The position numbers were made by a program, and so were the translations under genes. A stretch of 6,538 bases of DNA from NCBI GenBank assembly GCA_026397575.1, contig JAPLUP010000613.1, positions 1 to 6,538 of the forward strand. Reading direction: 5' to 3'. Below, in pieces: positions 1 to 5,202 of the stretch (positions are counted from its first letter, which is position 1; each line of letters starts with the position of its first letter). The notes under the pieces are model-generated. The model did no database searches. It saw only the letters and a list, made by a program, of their open reading frames with translations, and had not been told where the DNA came from. The stretch comes from Candidatus Zixiibacteriota bacterium (GTDB lineage Bacteria > Zixibacteria > MSB-5A5 > CAIYYT01).

Positions 1-120
1 AAATATACACTAAATGCCTTCGGTGTCAAGCATGAATTCGGATTTCATCTTGCGGACGTAACGTGCGACCAAACTCCCCTCTTGCTTCGGCGCACGCGAA
101 GACCTAACTTGGAATTGTGA
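1..120 (+). CDS. C-terminal tail of an unidentified upstream gene (partial)
   Basis: Frame 1 is open from the window edge to a TGA at 118-120, giving about 39 residues ending in RRPNLEL. The other two + frames are closed early (TAA at 11-13 and TGA near 33). The stop overlaps the GTG start of the next gene in the arrangement GTGA (117-120), the classic geometry of translational coupling, which is the main reason to believe the frame is real. I recognise no domain in the short tail, and it is arginine-rich near the end, so an accidental open frame is possible. If real, it is co-transcribed with the glycosyltransferase and may belong to the same glycan pathway. Confidence 0.4.
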   Translation, partial: KYTLNAFGVKHEFGFHLADVTCDQTPLLLRRTRRPNLEL

Positions 121-1631
121 GTCCCAAGTCGTCTCTTTTCACGCGCCCGTTCTTGATCATCCTTGCGCTTGCGCTGGGGCTGCGGCTGATAGCGGTGGTT
201 TTCTCGCAGGGATTTATGGCGCATGACGACCATTACGAGACCATCGAGATCGCCAATAGTTGGCTGCATGATGGGCTCTACCAGCCGGACGGCACCTTGC
301 GCTGGGAGGGCAAGCCGGACATCGGGGTTATGCGTAGCGCCGTGTACAATCTGTTCCTGTTGGGGCTGATGAAAATCACATCGGCGTTCGGTGTTGAGCA
401 TCTCGACACGCACATGTATTTCAATCGCCTGGTACACGCGCTTCTATCGCTGTTGCCGGTGATCTTTGGCTATCGATATCTCAAAGAAGAAACCAATGAA
501 CGGACTGCCGCGGTTGGTGGAATACTATTGGCGGCGCATTTCCTAATGCCCTATCTGGCGGTGCGCAATTTGGTGGAGATGGTGGCCGCCGACTTCCTAT
601 TCCCGTGTTTGTATTTCGCGACTACCGGCATGAAGCGAGAGTCGGATGGTGATGCCGTACTGGCAGGCGTGCTCGGCGGCGTAGCGTTCATGATCCGTAT
701 GCAAGTTCTCATGGCGCTCGTGCTTGTGCCGATTGCGATGGTGATTCGGCGTCGTGTCTGGCGGCAAGCAACGGCGTTCACAATTGCGCTGGCGGGAATG
801 ATCGTCTTGCAGGGCTTAATCGACATCCAGACACATGGTAAGTTCCTCGGCAGTTTCACCAATTACATAGCCGGTAATCTGGGCGCGGCACCGACAATTC
901 CAGGGCCGTGGTACAATTACATTCTGCTGTTACTCGGCGTCATGGTACCGCCGTTTTCGCTTCTATTCGTCGGTTCCGTTTTCCAGTGGCGTGTCATTCG
1001 CAACCACATTGTCTTGTGGTTGCCAATGATGGCATTCTTGATAGGGCACTCGTTGATCATAAACAAGCAGGAGCGGTTTATCATTCCGATCTTCCCGATT
1101 CTGCTCGTGCTTGGCTGTGTCGGAGTTTACTATCTTACGCAAAGTGACGGTTGGCACAATCGTTGGCGCAGACTTCGCCTCGGACTATGGGTCTGGTTTG
1201 CCGTGATCAATCTGGTACTGCTATCGGCGTTTACAGTCAATTATGAGCATCGCGGCGCTGTAGATCCGTTGGTGTACTTGTCGCGTCAACCGGATGTCCG
1301 CAAAGTGCTCTTCGACTGCACCGAGCGCCGTATGTTTGTGCCGCAGAGCTATTGGCAGTATGACCGCTCGAGTGCCTTCACGATCTACAGTAATCTTGAA
1401 TTTTATCAGGCGCTGGCACAGGGAAAACTGCTTTCTTTCTCACCTCCGGACTACATCGTCGTTTTCAGCGATGACAACCTGATACAGCATCAAGACCTGC
1501 TGACTTCAATGTTAGGGAAGTACAAGCTTGTTCATCATGGCAAACCGTCGCTGGTCGACGTGGTGCTCAACAAGCTGAATCCCAAATACAATCATCGCAA
1601 TGAATCATGGGTGCTGGGGCGAGTGAAATAG
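117..1631 (+). CDS. GT-C fold membrane glycosyltransferase, GT22/Alg9-like
   Basis: A 504-residue polytopic inner-membrane protein. The GTG start is chosen because it includes the first membrane segment (about residues 11-30), overlaps the preceding stop as GTGA, and no other start precedes the conserved region; the ribosome binding site is weak (GGA at 111-113). The first extracytoplasmic loop has the acidic motif AHDDHYE (35-41), the usual place of the catalytic acid in GT-C enzymes. It is followed by LRWEGKPDIGVMRS (61-74), like the WEW...RS stretch of eukaryotic Alg9/PIG-B mannosyltransferases. HSLIINKQERFIIPIFP (311-327) matches the HKExRF signature of GT22 with two substitutions. Further hydrophobic segments lie near 75-92, 105-118, 132-170, 181-210, 220-234, 265-288, 298-315, 322-340 and 356-374, about ten in all. 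Residues 376-504 are a soluble, probably periplasmic tail. GT-C enzymes of this kind use polyprenyl-phosphate sugars; donor and acceptor cannot be read from the sequence. A GT39/ArnT-like family assignment is the main alternative. Confidence 0.8.
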   Translation: MSPKSSLFTRPFLIILALALGLRLIAVVFSQGFMAHDDHYETIEIANSWLHDGLYQPDGTLRWEGKPDIGVMRSAVYNLFLLGLMKITSAFGVEHLDTHMYFNRLVHALLSLLPVIFGYRYLKEETNERTAAVGGILLAAHFLMPYLAVRNLVEMVAADFLFPCLYFATTGMKRESDGDAVLAGVLGGVAFMIRMQVLMALVLVPIAMVIRRRVWRQATAFTIALAGMIVLQGLIDIQTHGKFLGSFTNYIAGNLGAAPTIPGPWYNYILLLLGVMVPPFSLLFVGSVFQWRVIRNHIVLWLPMMAFLIGHSLIINKQERFIIPIFPILLVLGCVGVYYLTQSDGWHNRWRRLRLGLWVWFAVINLVLLSAFTVNYEHRGAVDPLVYLSRQPDVRKVLFDCTERRMFVPQSYWQYDRSSAFTIYSNLEFYQALAQGKLLSFSPPDYIVVFSDDNLIQHQDLLTSMLGKYKLVHHGKPSLVDVVLNKLNPKYNHRNESWVLGRVK

Positions 1632-1661
1632 TAGGGTGGGAATTGCTTTCGAGAAAGTGAA

Positions 1662-1733
1662 TACCCCCACCAGGGATCGAACCTGGATTTCCGGCTCCGG
1701 AGGCCGACGCGTTATCCATTACACCATGGGGGC
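1662..1733 (-). tRNA. tRNA-Arg (anticodon CCG)
   Basis: The reverse strand folds into a complete 72-nt cloverleaf. The acceptor stem is GCCCCCA with TGGGGGT (G1 faces U72 as a wobble); the D arm is GTGT/ACGC with loop AATGGATA; the anticodon stem TCGGC/GCCGG carries loop CTCCGGA. The variable loop is only AAAT, and the T arm is CCAGG-TTCGATC-CCTGG, followed by discriminator A. The anticodon CCG lies at 1698-1700 and reads CGG (arginine). The 3' CCA is not encoded (the bases after the discriminator are TTC), so it must be added enzymatically. The gene converges on the glycosyltransferase, whose stop is 30 bases away. No convincing rho-independent terminator follows. Confidence 0.97.
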
Positions 1734-1743
1734 GACAACGCGA

Positions 1744-1772
1744 AATCTATCTGAATAAAATAACAAAGTCAA
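1744..1772 (-). promoter_or_regulatory. sigma-70-type promoter of the tRNA-Arg gene
   Basis: On the reverse strand TTGACT (1767-1772) and TAGATT (1744-1749) are separated by exactly 17 bases. They match the -35 and -10 consensus hexamers at 5/6 and 4/6. Transcription would begin near 1737, a few bases before the mature tRNA 5' end at 1733, leaving a very short 5' leader. The spacer is strongly AT-rich. Confidence 0.65.
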
Positions 1773-1796
1773 CGGCGAAATAACGACAAGCGTTTT

Positions 1797-1826
1797 TAGG
1801 TTGCCCACGAGTTGGGTCTCGGGCAC
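1797..1826 (+). repeat. possible decayed REP hairpin
   Basis: An imperfect hairpin: TGCC (1802-1805) pairs with GGCA (1822-1825) and CGAG (1808-1811) with CTCG (1818-1821), with a two-base bulge and a six-base loop. It is preceded by TTAG (1797-1800, with G1800 possibly pairing), one base off the GTAG foot seen at the intact REPs nearby. It could be an eroded member of the same class, or just a chance hairpin in a spacer. Confidence 0.3.
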
Positions 1827-1851
1827 ATAAGCCAGCCGTGGCGTGCAGTTC

Positions 1852-1877
1852 GTAGGGGTTGCCCTTGGCGGCGACCC
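1852..1877 (+). repeat. REP-type hairpin, plus orientation (stem family C)
   Basis: GTAG (1852-1855) stands directly before the stem GGGTTGCC (1856-1863), which pairs with GGCGACCC (1870-1877) through eight base pairs including one G-U, with a six-base loop. A GTAG tetranucleotide at the 5' foot of a short palindrome is the hallmark of REP elements recognised by RAYT transposases. With the next repeat it forms an inverted pair in the spacer between the tRNA and proS. Confidence 0.65.
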
Positions 1878-1908
1878 GCATGAACATTGGATGAAACTAT
1901 AGGTGAGC

Positions 1909-1932
1909 GGGCGCACTGCCGTGCGCCCCTAC
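1909..1932 (-). repeat. REP-type hairpin, minus orientation (stem family D)
   Basis: GGGCGCAC (1909-1916) and GTGCGCCC (1921-1928) form a perfect eight-base-pair stem with a TGCC loop. On the reverse strand it is preceded by GTAG (CTAC at 1929-1932). The orientation is opposite to the hairpin at 1852-1877 and the two are 31 bases apart, an arrangement like a BIME (paired REPs). The stem sequence differs from the REPs near the RAYT although the foot is the same. Confidence 0.7.
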
Positions 1933-2018
1933 AATGAATTTGTGATTCTGGCAACAAAGTCGCGCTGATGAGACAGCCTCTTTGCTCGGTACGCCATCAG
2001 CCCGCCAGCGCAAATACC

Positions 2019-2046
2019 TTGACTTCAATGGTGTTGCGGCTAACTT
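2019..2046 (+). promoter_or_regulatory. possible sigma-70-type promoter of proS
   Basis: TTGACT (2019-2024) and TAACTT (2041-2046) are separated by 16 bases; the -35 matches the consensus at 5/6, the -10 only at 3/6. Transcription would begin around 2053, giving a leader of about 30 bases before the ATG at 2085. That leader is too short for a T-box or other riboswitch. The remaining spacer, 1933-2018, shows nothing I can identify. Confidence 0.35.
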
Positions 2047-2084
2047 AGTCGCGCAATAAGGCCGATACTTTTGAAAGGTAGACT

Positions 2085-3818
2085 ATGTTCTGGTCAAAAA
2101 CATATATCCCGACTCTTCGCGAAGACCCGGCGGACGCCGAATTGATTTCCCATAAGTTGCTGGTACGCGGCGGCTATATCCGTAAGTTGCAGGCCGGCGT
2201 TTACAACTACCTGCCGCTTATGCAACGGACGCTTCTGAAAACAATCAACATCGTCCGCGAGGAGATGGACCGTTCCGGCGCCATCGAAATCACGATGCCG
2301 GTACTTCATCCGGCGGAGTTGTGGCAGGAGTCGGGACGTTGGGATGTTATGGGCAAGGAGCAAATGCGCTCCAAGGATAGGCATGATCACTGGATGGTGC
2401 TGGGCGGTACGCATGAGGAAGTTGTCACCAACCTCATCCGCAACGAATTACGCAGCTACAGGCAGTTGCCGCTCAACCTCTATCAAATTCAGGTTAAGTT
2501 CCGCGACGAAATCCGCCCGCGTTTTGGTTTGATGCGAGGGCGCGAGTTCCTGATGAAGGACGCTTATACTTTCGACCTCGACGCCGAAGCGCACAAGCTG
2601 GCCTATCAGAAAATGGTCGAGGCATACTTTGCGGTGTTCAACCGGTGCGGATTGGATGTCCGCAAGGTGGAATCGGATACGGGCGCTATGGGGGGGAAAA
2701 TGGCGCACGAATTCATGGTGATCGTAGATACTGAGTCGGGAGAGGAATTGTTGTTTTTCTGTAATAACTGCGATTATGCCGCCAATGTTGAAAAAGCGGA
2801 CTCGATCAGCCCAAAGACGATAGCCACGGAGTCGGAGAAGCCGCTGCAGAAAGTGCCTACACCAAATGCAGCTACAATCGAGGAAGTCACGGCATTCCTG
2901 AATGTGCCTGCCGAACGTCTGGTCAAGACACTTCTCTATACCGCCGATGGCAAGCCGGTGGCAGCGATGATTCGCGGCGACCGGCAGATTAATGAACTCA
3001 AGCTCAAGAACCACCTCGGTTGTTTTGAACTGACGATGGCAACTCCGGAAATAGTGGAAGAAGTCACTCACGCGCCGGTTGGATTTGCCGGTCCTGTCGG
3101 TTTGAAAGGCGTCCGCCTGCTTGCCGACCCGGAAGTGATGGAGTTGACCAACTTCGTCGTCGGCGGCAACGAAAACGAAACGCATTATATCAATGTCAAT
3201 CATAAGCGGGACTTCAGCGTGAGCGAAATCATTCCGCTCCGCTCGGCGGCGGTCGGCGATATCTGCCCGATCTGCAAGAAGGGGATTCTGCACACCAAGA
3301 AGGGAATCGAGGTGGGCAATACATTCAACCTCGGCTACAAATATGCCAAGTCACTTAATGCGACCTACCTCGACAAAGACGGCAAGGAGCAAATGTTCTA
3401 CATGGGTTCTTACGGCATCGGCGTAACGCGCACGATTCAGGCGGCGGTCGAGAAATATAACGACGCCCGCGGTATCATTTGGCCGGCATCCCTGGCGCCG
3501 TACCACGTTCATATCGTGCCGCTGTCGACCGATGAAAACTTGCGCAATGCCGCTTTCGCGTTGCACGATCAACTCATCAAGGCCGGTGTTGAGACGATTC
3601 TCGATGACCGCGACGAACGCGCCGGCGTCAAACTGAATGACGCTGATCTGGTTGGTATGCCGCTGCGCGTGAATATCGGCGCGAAATCGTTCGAGAAGGG
3701 GCAGTTTGAATTGAAGGATCGCGCCAAACCAGATCTGATGATGGTTGAGATCGGTACGGCTGTGGAGACTATTAAGAAGCAGGTCGATGCGAAGCTGGCG
3801 ACGCCAGTACCAGTTTAG
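2085..3818 (+). CDS. proS: prolyl-tRNA synthetase (bacterial type, with editing domain)
   Basis: A cytoplasmic class II aminoacyl-tRNA synthetase that charges tRNA-Pro with proline using ATP. At 577 residues it matches the bacterial long form. The ATG is preceded by GAAAGG (2073-2078) at six bases. Motif 1 lies around MPVLHPAELWQESGRW (71-86), the proline-binding TxE loop is GGTHEEVVT (107-115), motif 2 is FRDEIRPRFGLMRGREF (139-155), and motif 3 is GSYGIGVTR (441-449). The YbaK-like INS editing domain, which hydrolyses Ala-tRNA-Pro, occupies about 255-380. It has VKTLL with K281 (equivalent to E. coli K279) and a GPVGL loop (336-340). The anticodon-binding domain fills about 473-577. Cysteine pairs C226/C229 and C394/C397 flank the editing domain and could form a zinc ribbon; E. 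coli ProS lacks them. No key residue appears missing. The gene is monocistronic in this window, with REP hairpins starting 12 bases after the stop. Confidence 0.98.
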   Translation: MFWSKTYIPTLREDPADAELISHKLLVRGGYIRKLQAGVYNYLPLMQRTLLKTINIVREEMDRSGAIEITMPVLHPAELWQESGRWDVMGKEQMRSKDRHDHWMVLGGTHEEVVTNLIRNELRSYRQLPLNLYQIQVKFRDEIRPRFGLMRGREFLMKDAYTFDLDAEAHKLAYQKMVEAYFAVFNRCGLDVRKVESDTGAMGGKMAHEFMVIVDTESGEELLFFCNNCDYAANVEKADSISPKTIATESEKPLQKVPTPNAATIEEVTAFLNVPAERLVKTLLYTADGKPVAAMIRGDRQINELKLKNHLGCFELTMATPEIVEEVTHAPVGFAGPVGLKGVRLLADPEVMELTNFVVGGNENETHYINVNHKRDFSVSEIIPLRSAAVGDICPICKKGILHTKKGIEVGNTFNLGYKYAKSLNATYLDKDGKEQMFYMGSYGIGVTRTIQAAVEKYNDARGIIWPASLAPYHVHIVPLSTDENLRNAAFALHDQLIKAGVETILDDRDERAGVKLNDADLVGMPLRVNIGAKSFEKGQFELKDRAKPDLMMVEIGTAVETIKKQVDAKLATPVPV

Positions 3819-3829
3819 GAGAAGGAAGT

Positions 3830-3865
3830 GTCGGGTTCCACGCTTCGCTGGGAACGCCGACCTAC
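3830..3865 (-). repeat. REP-type hairpin downstream of proS, minus orientation (stem family A)
   Basis: GTCGG (3830-3834) pairs with CCGAC (3857-3861) and GTTCC (3835-3839) with GGAAC (3851-3855), leaving G3856 bulged and an 11-base loop containing CGCTTCG. On the reverse strand the hairpin begins with GTAG (CTAC at 3862-3865). It stands head to head with the REP at 3874-3900, the two GTAG feet being eight bases apart. Lying just after the proS stop it may protect or end the transcript, but no T-tract follows. Confidence 0.65.
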
Positions 3866-3873
3866 GAAATTCT

Positions 3874-3900
3874 GTAGGTCAAAACCGCTTCGGTTTTGAC
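3874..3900 (+). repeat. REP copy R1 of the RAYT-linked family, plus orientation
   Basis: GTAG foot (3874-3877), then a perfect ten-base-pair stem GTCAAAACCG (3878-3887) / CGGTTTTGAC (3891-3900) with the loop CTT. All 27 bases recur identically, reversed, at 4983-5009. GTAGGTC (3874-3880) can also pair with GACCTAC (3859-3865) of the neighbouring repeat, so the pair could form alternative structures. Confidence 0.85.
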
Positions 3901-3928
3901 TTCCCTGCATGAACAGCGACCAACGAAC

Positions 3929-4378
3929 CTATTGCAGCAGTATGCCAATCTCTCGAATGGTCTGGATCTTGAGTCTCGCGTCTTCTTCATATCGCTGAAT
4001 GGCAGTTCGTCCTCCCTCGATCAAGACACTGTATTTCCGGTTGACGGCTTCTCTGGTGCGATCCATTGCCCCAAGGTTTCCTCCAAAGCCCGCTGCTATT
4101 GCACTCTTCCGTTCGCTGCTCAGCTCCAATGGCCACTCATGTTGCCACTGGGCGCTATCTTTTCGGTAGTCCTGCCACTTTCTGACCATATCTACCTTGA
4201 GTTGCTCTTCGAGTTTGAAAGCGTGCTTCTGCGCTTTTTCCATGCTGTCCTGTTCTTGCCTCCTGATTTCGTAATTCGTCGTAACATATGAGACAATCAA
4301 AGAGACAATCAGGGCCAAAACTGCCGTCACTATATGGGTCTTCCAATTATTCGTGTTGTCTTGAGTCTTCTCCGCCAT
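3929..4378 (-). CDS. small single-pass membrane protein with coiled-coil region, unknown function
   Basis: A 149-residue protein I do not recognise. The ATG at 4378 has a clear ribosome binding site, AAGGAG (4383-4388 on the reverse strand), four bases away. A polar N-terminus is followed by one hydrophobic segment (about residues 15-33, THIVTAVLALIVSLIVSYV). After it comes a long charged, probably helical stretch (36-80, rich in Glu, Gln, Lys, Arg), a small glycine-containing break (AAGFGGNLGAMDR, 95-107) and a second helical stretch to the end. The positive charge after the membrane segment (YEIRRQEQ) suggests the C-terminal part is cytoplasmic, but this is weak. It lies between two REP copies and downstream of the RAYT on the same strand, 57 bases after its stop, so it may be a passenger or accessory gene of the RAYT locus or an unrelated resident. 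The opposite-strand frame here is a shadow. Confidence 0.7.
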   Translation of the reverse strand: MAEKTQDNTNNWKTHIVTAVLALIVSLIVSYVTTNYEIRRQEQDSMEKAQKHAFKLEEQLKVDMVRKWQDYRKDSAQWQHEWPLELSSERKSAIAAGFGGNLGAMDRTREAVNRKYSVLIEGGRTAIQRYEEDARLKIQTIREIGILLQ

Positions 4379-4400
4379 ATTTCTCCTTCTTGTTATTCCT

Positions 4401-4427
4401 ATAGTTCAAAACCGCTTCGGTTTTGAC
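4401..4427 (+). repeat. REP copy R2 (degenerate foot), between the RAYT and the membrane gene
   Basis: This has the same 27-base element as R1 with two changes: the foot reads ATAG instead of GTAG, and G becomes T at the base of the stem. A perfect nine-base-pair stem remains (TCAAAACCG 4406-4414 / CGGTTTTGA 4418-4426, loop CTT). It sits in the gap between the RAYT stop (4436) and the membrane gene start (4378), where a hairpin could separate expression of the two genes. The bases after it (ACATT) match those beside R3, so R2 and R3 share slightly more flank than R1 does. Confidence 0.8.
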
Positions 4428-4435
4428 ATTTTTCC

Positions 4436-4939
4436 TTACTCTCCGAAATCACCATCAATGACGATCTGCTCCTTCATGCCCCAATCGCTTCGGTAGAACC
4501 CATTCCGTACATACTCCCCGAATGACGAATACGGCCACCTGATCGGGGCATCCACAAGGCCATGTTTGACAGGGTTATAGTGGATATAGTCAATATGCTG
4601 ATTCAAATCATCCTGACTTCGGATGACGTGATCCCAGAATCGGTATTGCCAGACGCGGCCGGATCGAACCTTCATCCGGTTACGGAGTCTTTGGGAGAAC
4701 GAAAGTTTGAGACGACGCATGATCTGAGAGGGATTGTCGGTCACGGATTCGATGACACAGTGGAAGTGTTCCGGCAGAACCACCCAAGCGATTAAGTCGA
4801 AAGGGCTGCGTTCCCGGGAAGCTTGGGTCGCTTGTTCAAAAAGGTCAATATGCTTCACGAGCAACGGGTATCGGTCGAGGGTGACATTTGTCAGAAACGA
4901 CACCTGATTCCCGGAGAAGTATCGGCGCAACTTGGACAT
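4436..4939 (-). CDS. REP-associated tyrosine transposase (RAYT, Y1 HUH family)
   Basis: A 167-residue single-domain Y1 transposase related to IS200/IS605 TnpA, complete in length for the RAYT group. Such enzymes bind REP hairpins through the GTAG foot and cut single-stranded DNA with a tyrosine. The start MSKLRRYFSGNQVSFLTNVT is typical of the family, so I choose the ATG at 4939; the frame extends upstream to a TTG at 4987, but that lies inside a REP palindrome. The metal-binding HUH-type motif is PEHFHCVIE (56-64, H58 and H60). The conserved helix with the catalytic tyrosine is QHIDYIHYNPVKHGLV (114-129), Y118 being the likely nucleophile. RVWQYRFWDHVIRSQDDL (95-112) is a family block before it. 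The chosen start has no strong ribosome binding site, so expression may be low. The gene is flanked by matching REPs at 4401-4427 and 4983-5009. No frameshift or missing key residue is seen. Confidence 0.93.
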   Translation of the reverse strand: MSKLRRYFSGNQVSFLTNVTLDRYPLLVKHIDLFEQATQASRERSPFDLIAWVVLPEHFHCVIESVTDNPSQIMRRLKLSFSQRLRNRMKVRSGRVWQYRFWDHVIRSQDDLNQHIDYIHYNPVKHGLVDAPIRWPYSSFGEYVRNGFYRSDWGMKEQIVIDGDFGE

Positions 4940-4982
4940 GAGGCACAATAGCAGGAGGTCCCGGTAGCTCGCAATCGAAAAT

Positions 4983-5009
4983 GTCAAAACCGAAGCGGTT
5001 TTGACCTAC
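4983..5009 (-). repeat. REP copy R3, minus orientation, upstream of the RAYT
   Basis: The exact reverse complement of R1 over all 27 bases: stem GTCAAAACCG (4983-4992) / CGGTTTTGAC (4996-5005), and CTAC at 5006-5009, which reads GTAG on the reverse strand. It lies 43 bases upstream of the RAYT start. It also closes the block on the side facing the sigma-54 control region, whose first recognisable element starts 31 bases further on. Confidence 0.85.
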
Positions 5010-5039
5010 GATTTTTCCGCACTCAGCAGAGAGCCATAG

Positions 5040-5056
5040 CGCACAATTTCAGTGCG
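5040..5056. promoter_or_regulatory. candidate enhancer site for a sigma-54 activator (NtrC-like half-sites)
   Basis: A perfect inverted repeat CGCAC (5040-5044) / GTGCG (5052-5056) with a seven-base AT-rich spacer. The core GCAC-N7-GTGC has the same half-sites and spacing as enterobacterial NtrC sites. It is centred about 120 bases upstream of the start predicted from the -24/-12 promoter, a normal distance for a bacterial enhancer-binding protein. A five-base inverted repeat can arise by chance, and other activators of the class use similar sites. Confidence 0.4.
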
Positions 5057-5142
5057 TCTACCTGTTTGAAAACACCGCCATCACGATACCACCGTTGTTG
5101 TAACTGATTGCAACGCAGCACATTACTAACGAGTACTTCCTT

Positions 5143-5158
5143 TGGCACGACCCTTGCA
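5143..5158 (+). promoter_or_regulatory. sigma-54 (-24/-12) promoter of the lipoprotein operon
   Basis: TGGCACG (5143-5149), four bases, TTGCA (5154-5158) equals the sigma-54 consensus TGGCACG-N4-TTGCW, with the invariant GG (5144-5145) and GC (5156-5157) ten bases apart. The predicted start is near 5169, about 34 bases before the TTG start codon. Transcription from such a promoter needs an ATP-driven enhancer-binding activator, so the operon is conditionally expressed. Confidence 0.85.
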
Positions 5159-5191
5159 TTACTCCGTGCAGAAACAGAATGCTGTTAGGTT

Positions 5192-5197
5192 AGGAGG
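5192..5197 (+). promoter_or_regulatory. ribosome binding site fixing the TTG start of the lipoprotein
   Basis: A full AGGAGG lies five bases before the TTG at 5203. Together with the signal peptide that begins exactly there, it fixes TTG as the start although no ATG is nearby. Confidence 0.85.
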
Positions 5198-5202
5198 AAA
5201 GC

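Larger units (their letters stand above)
3874..5009. mobile_element. RAYT/REP block bounded by a perfect 27-bp inverted repeat
   Basis: The block is bounded by identical 27-bp REP copies in inverted orientation (3874-3900 and 4983-5009), each with its GTAG foot on the outside. It holds a third REP copy (4401-4427), the RAYT and a small membrane-protein gene, both on the minus strand. RAYTs are single-copy, domesticated relatives of IS200/IS605 transposases that act on REPs, so this may be a resident REP locus and not a moving unit. The clean inverted ends make a two-gene transposable unit conceivable. I see no target-site duplication, nor would one be expected for an HUH enzyme. Confidence 0.5.

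Noticed and set aside
1641..1661. Rho-independent terminator between the glycosyltransferase and the tRNA
   Set aside because: Only a four- to five-base CTTTC/GAAAG stem is found, with no T-tract on either strand.
1949..1963. TGGCA...GC element resembling a -24/-12 promoter upstream of proS
   Set aside because: GG and GC are spaced correctly, but the -12 part (TCGCG) is poor, the leader would be over 110 bases, and a housekeeping synthetase is an unlikely sigma-54 target.
1933..2084. T-box or riboswitch leader before proS
   Set aside because: No T-box core sequence or terminator/antiterminator pair is visible, and the likely leader is only about 30 bases.
2448..3293. Long 281-residue frame antisense to proS
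   Set aside because: It is a shadow of a well-conserved gene with composition typical of an antisense reading and no recognisable domain.
3896..4291. Plus-strand 131-residue frame opposite the membrane gene
   Set aside because: It starts with TTG inside a REP and has no ribosome binding site; the opposite frame has an ATG, AAGGAG and a coherent membrane plus helical layout.
4421..4428. TTGACA at the REP edge as a -35 box
   Set aside because: The match is an accident of the palindrome ending plus ACA; no usable -10 lies 15-19 bases downstream at R2 or, on the reverse strand, at R3.
4940..4987. N-terminal extension of the RAYT to a TTG at 4987
   Set aside because: The TTG lies inside a REP palindrome, and the added 16 residues (TFSIASYRDLLLLCL) are unlike RAYTs, which normally begin at the MSKLRRYF-type sequence found at 4939.
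3874..5009. CRISPR array
   Set aside because: The three repeat copies are hundreds of bases apart, in mixed orientation and interrupted by genes; they fit REP elements.
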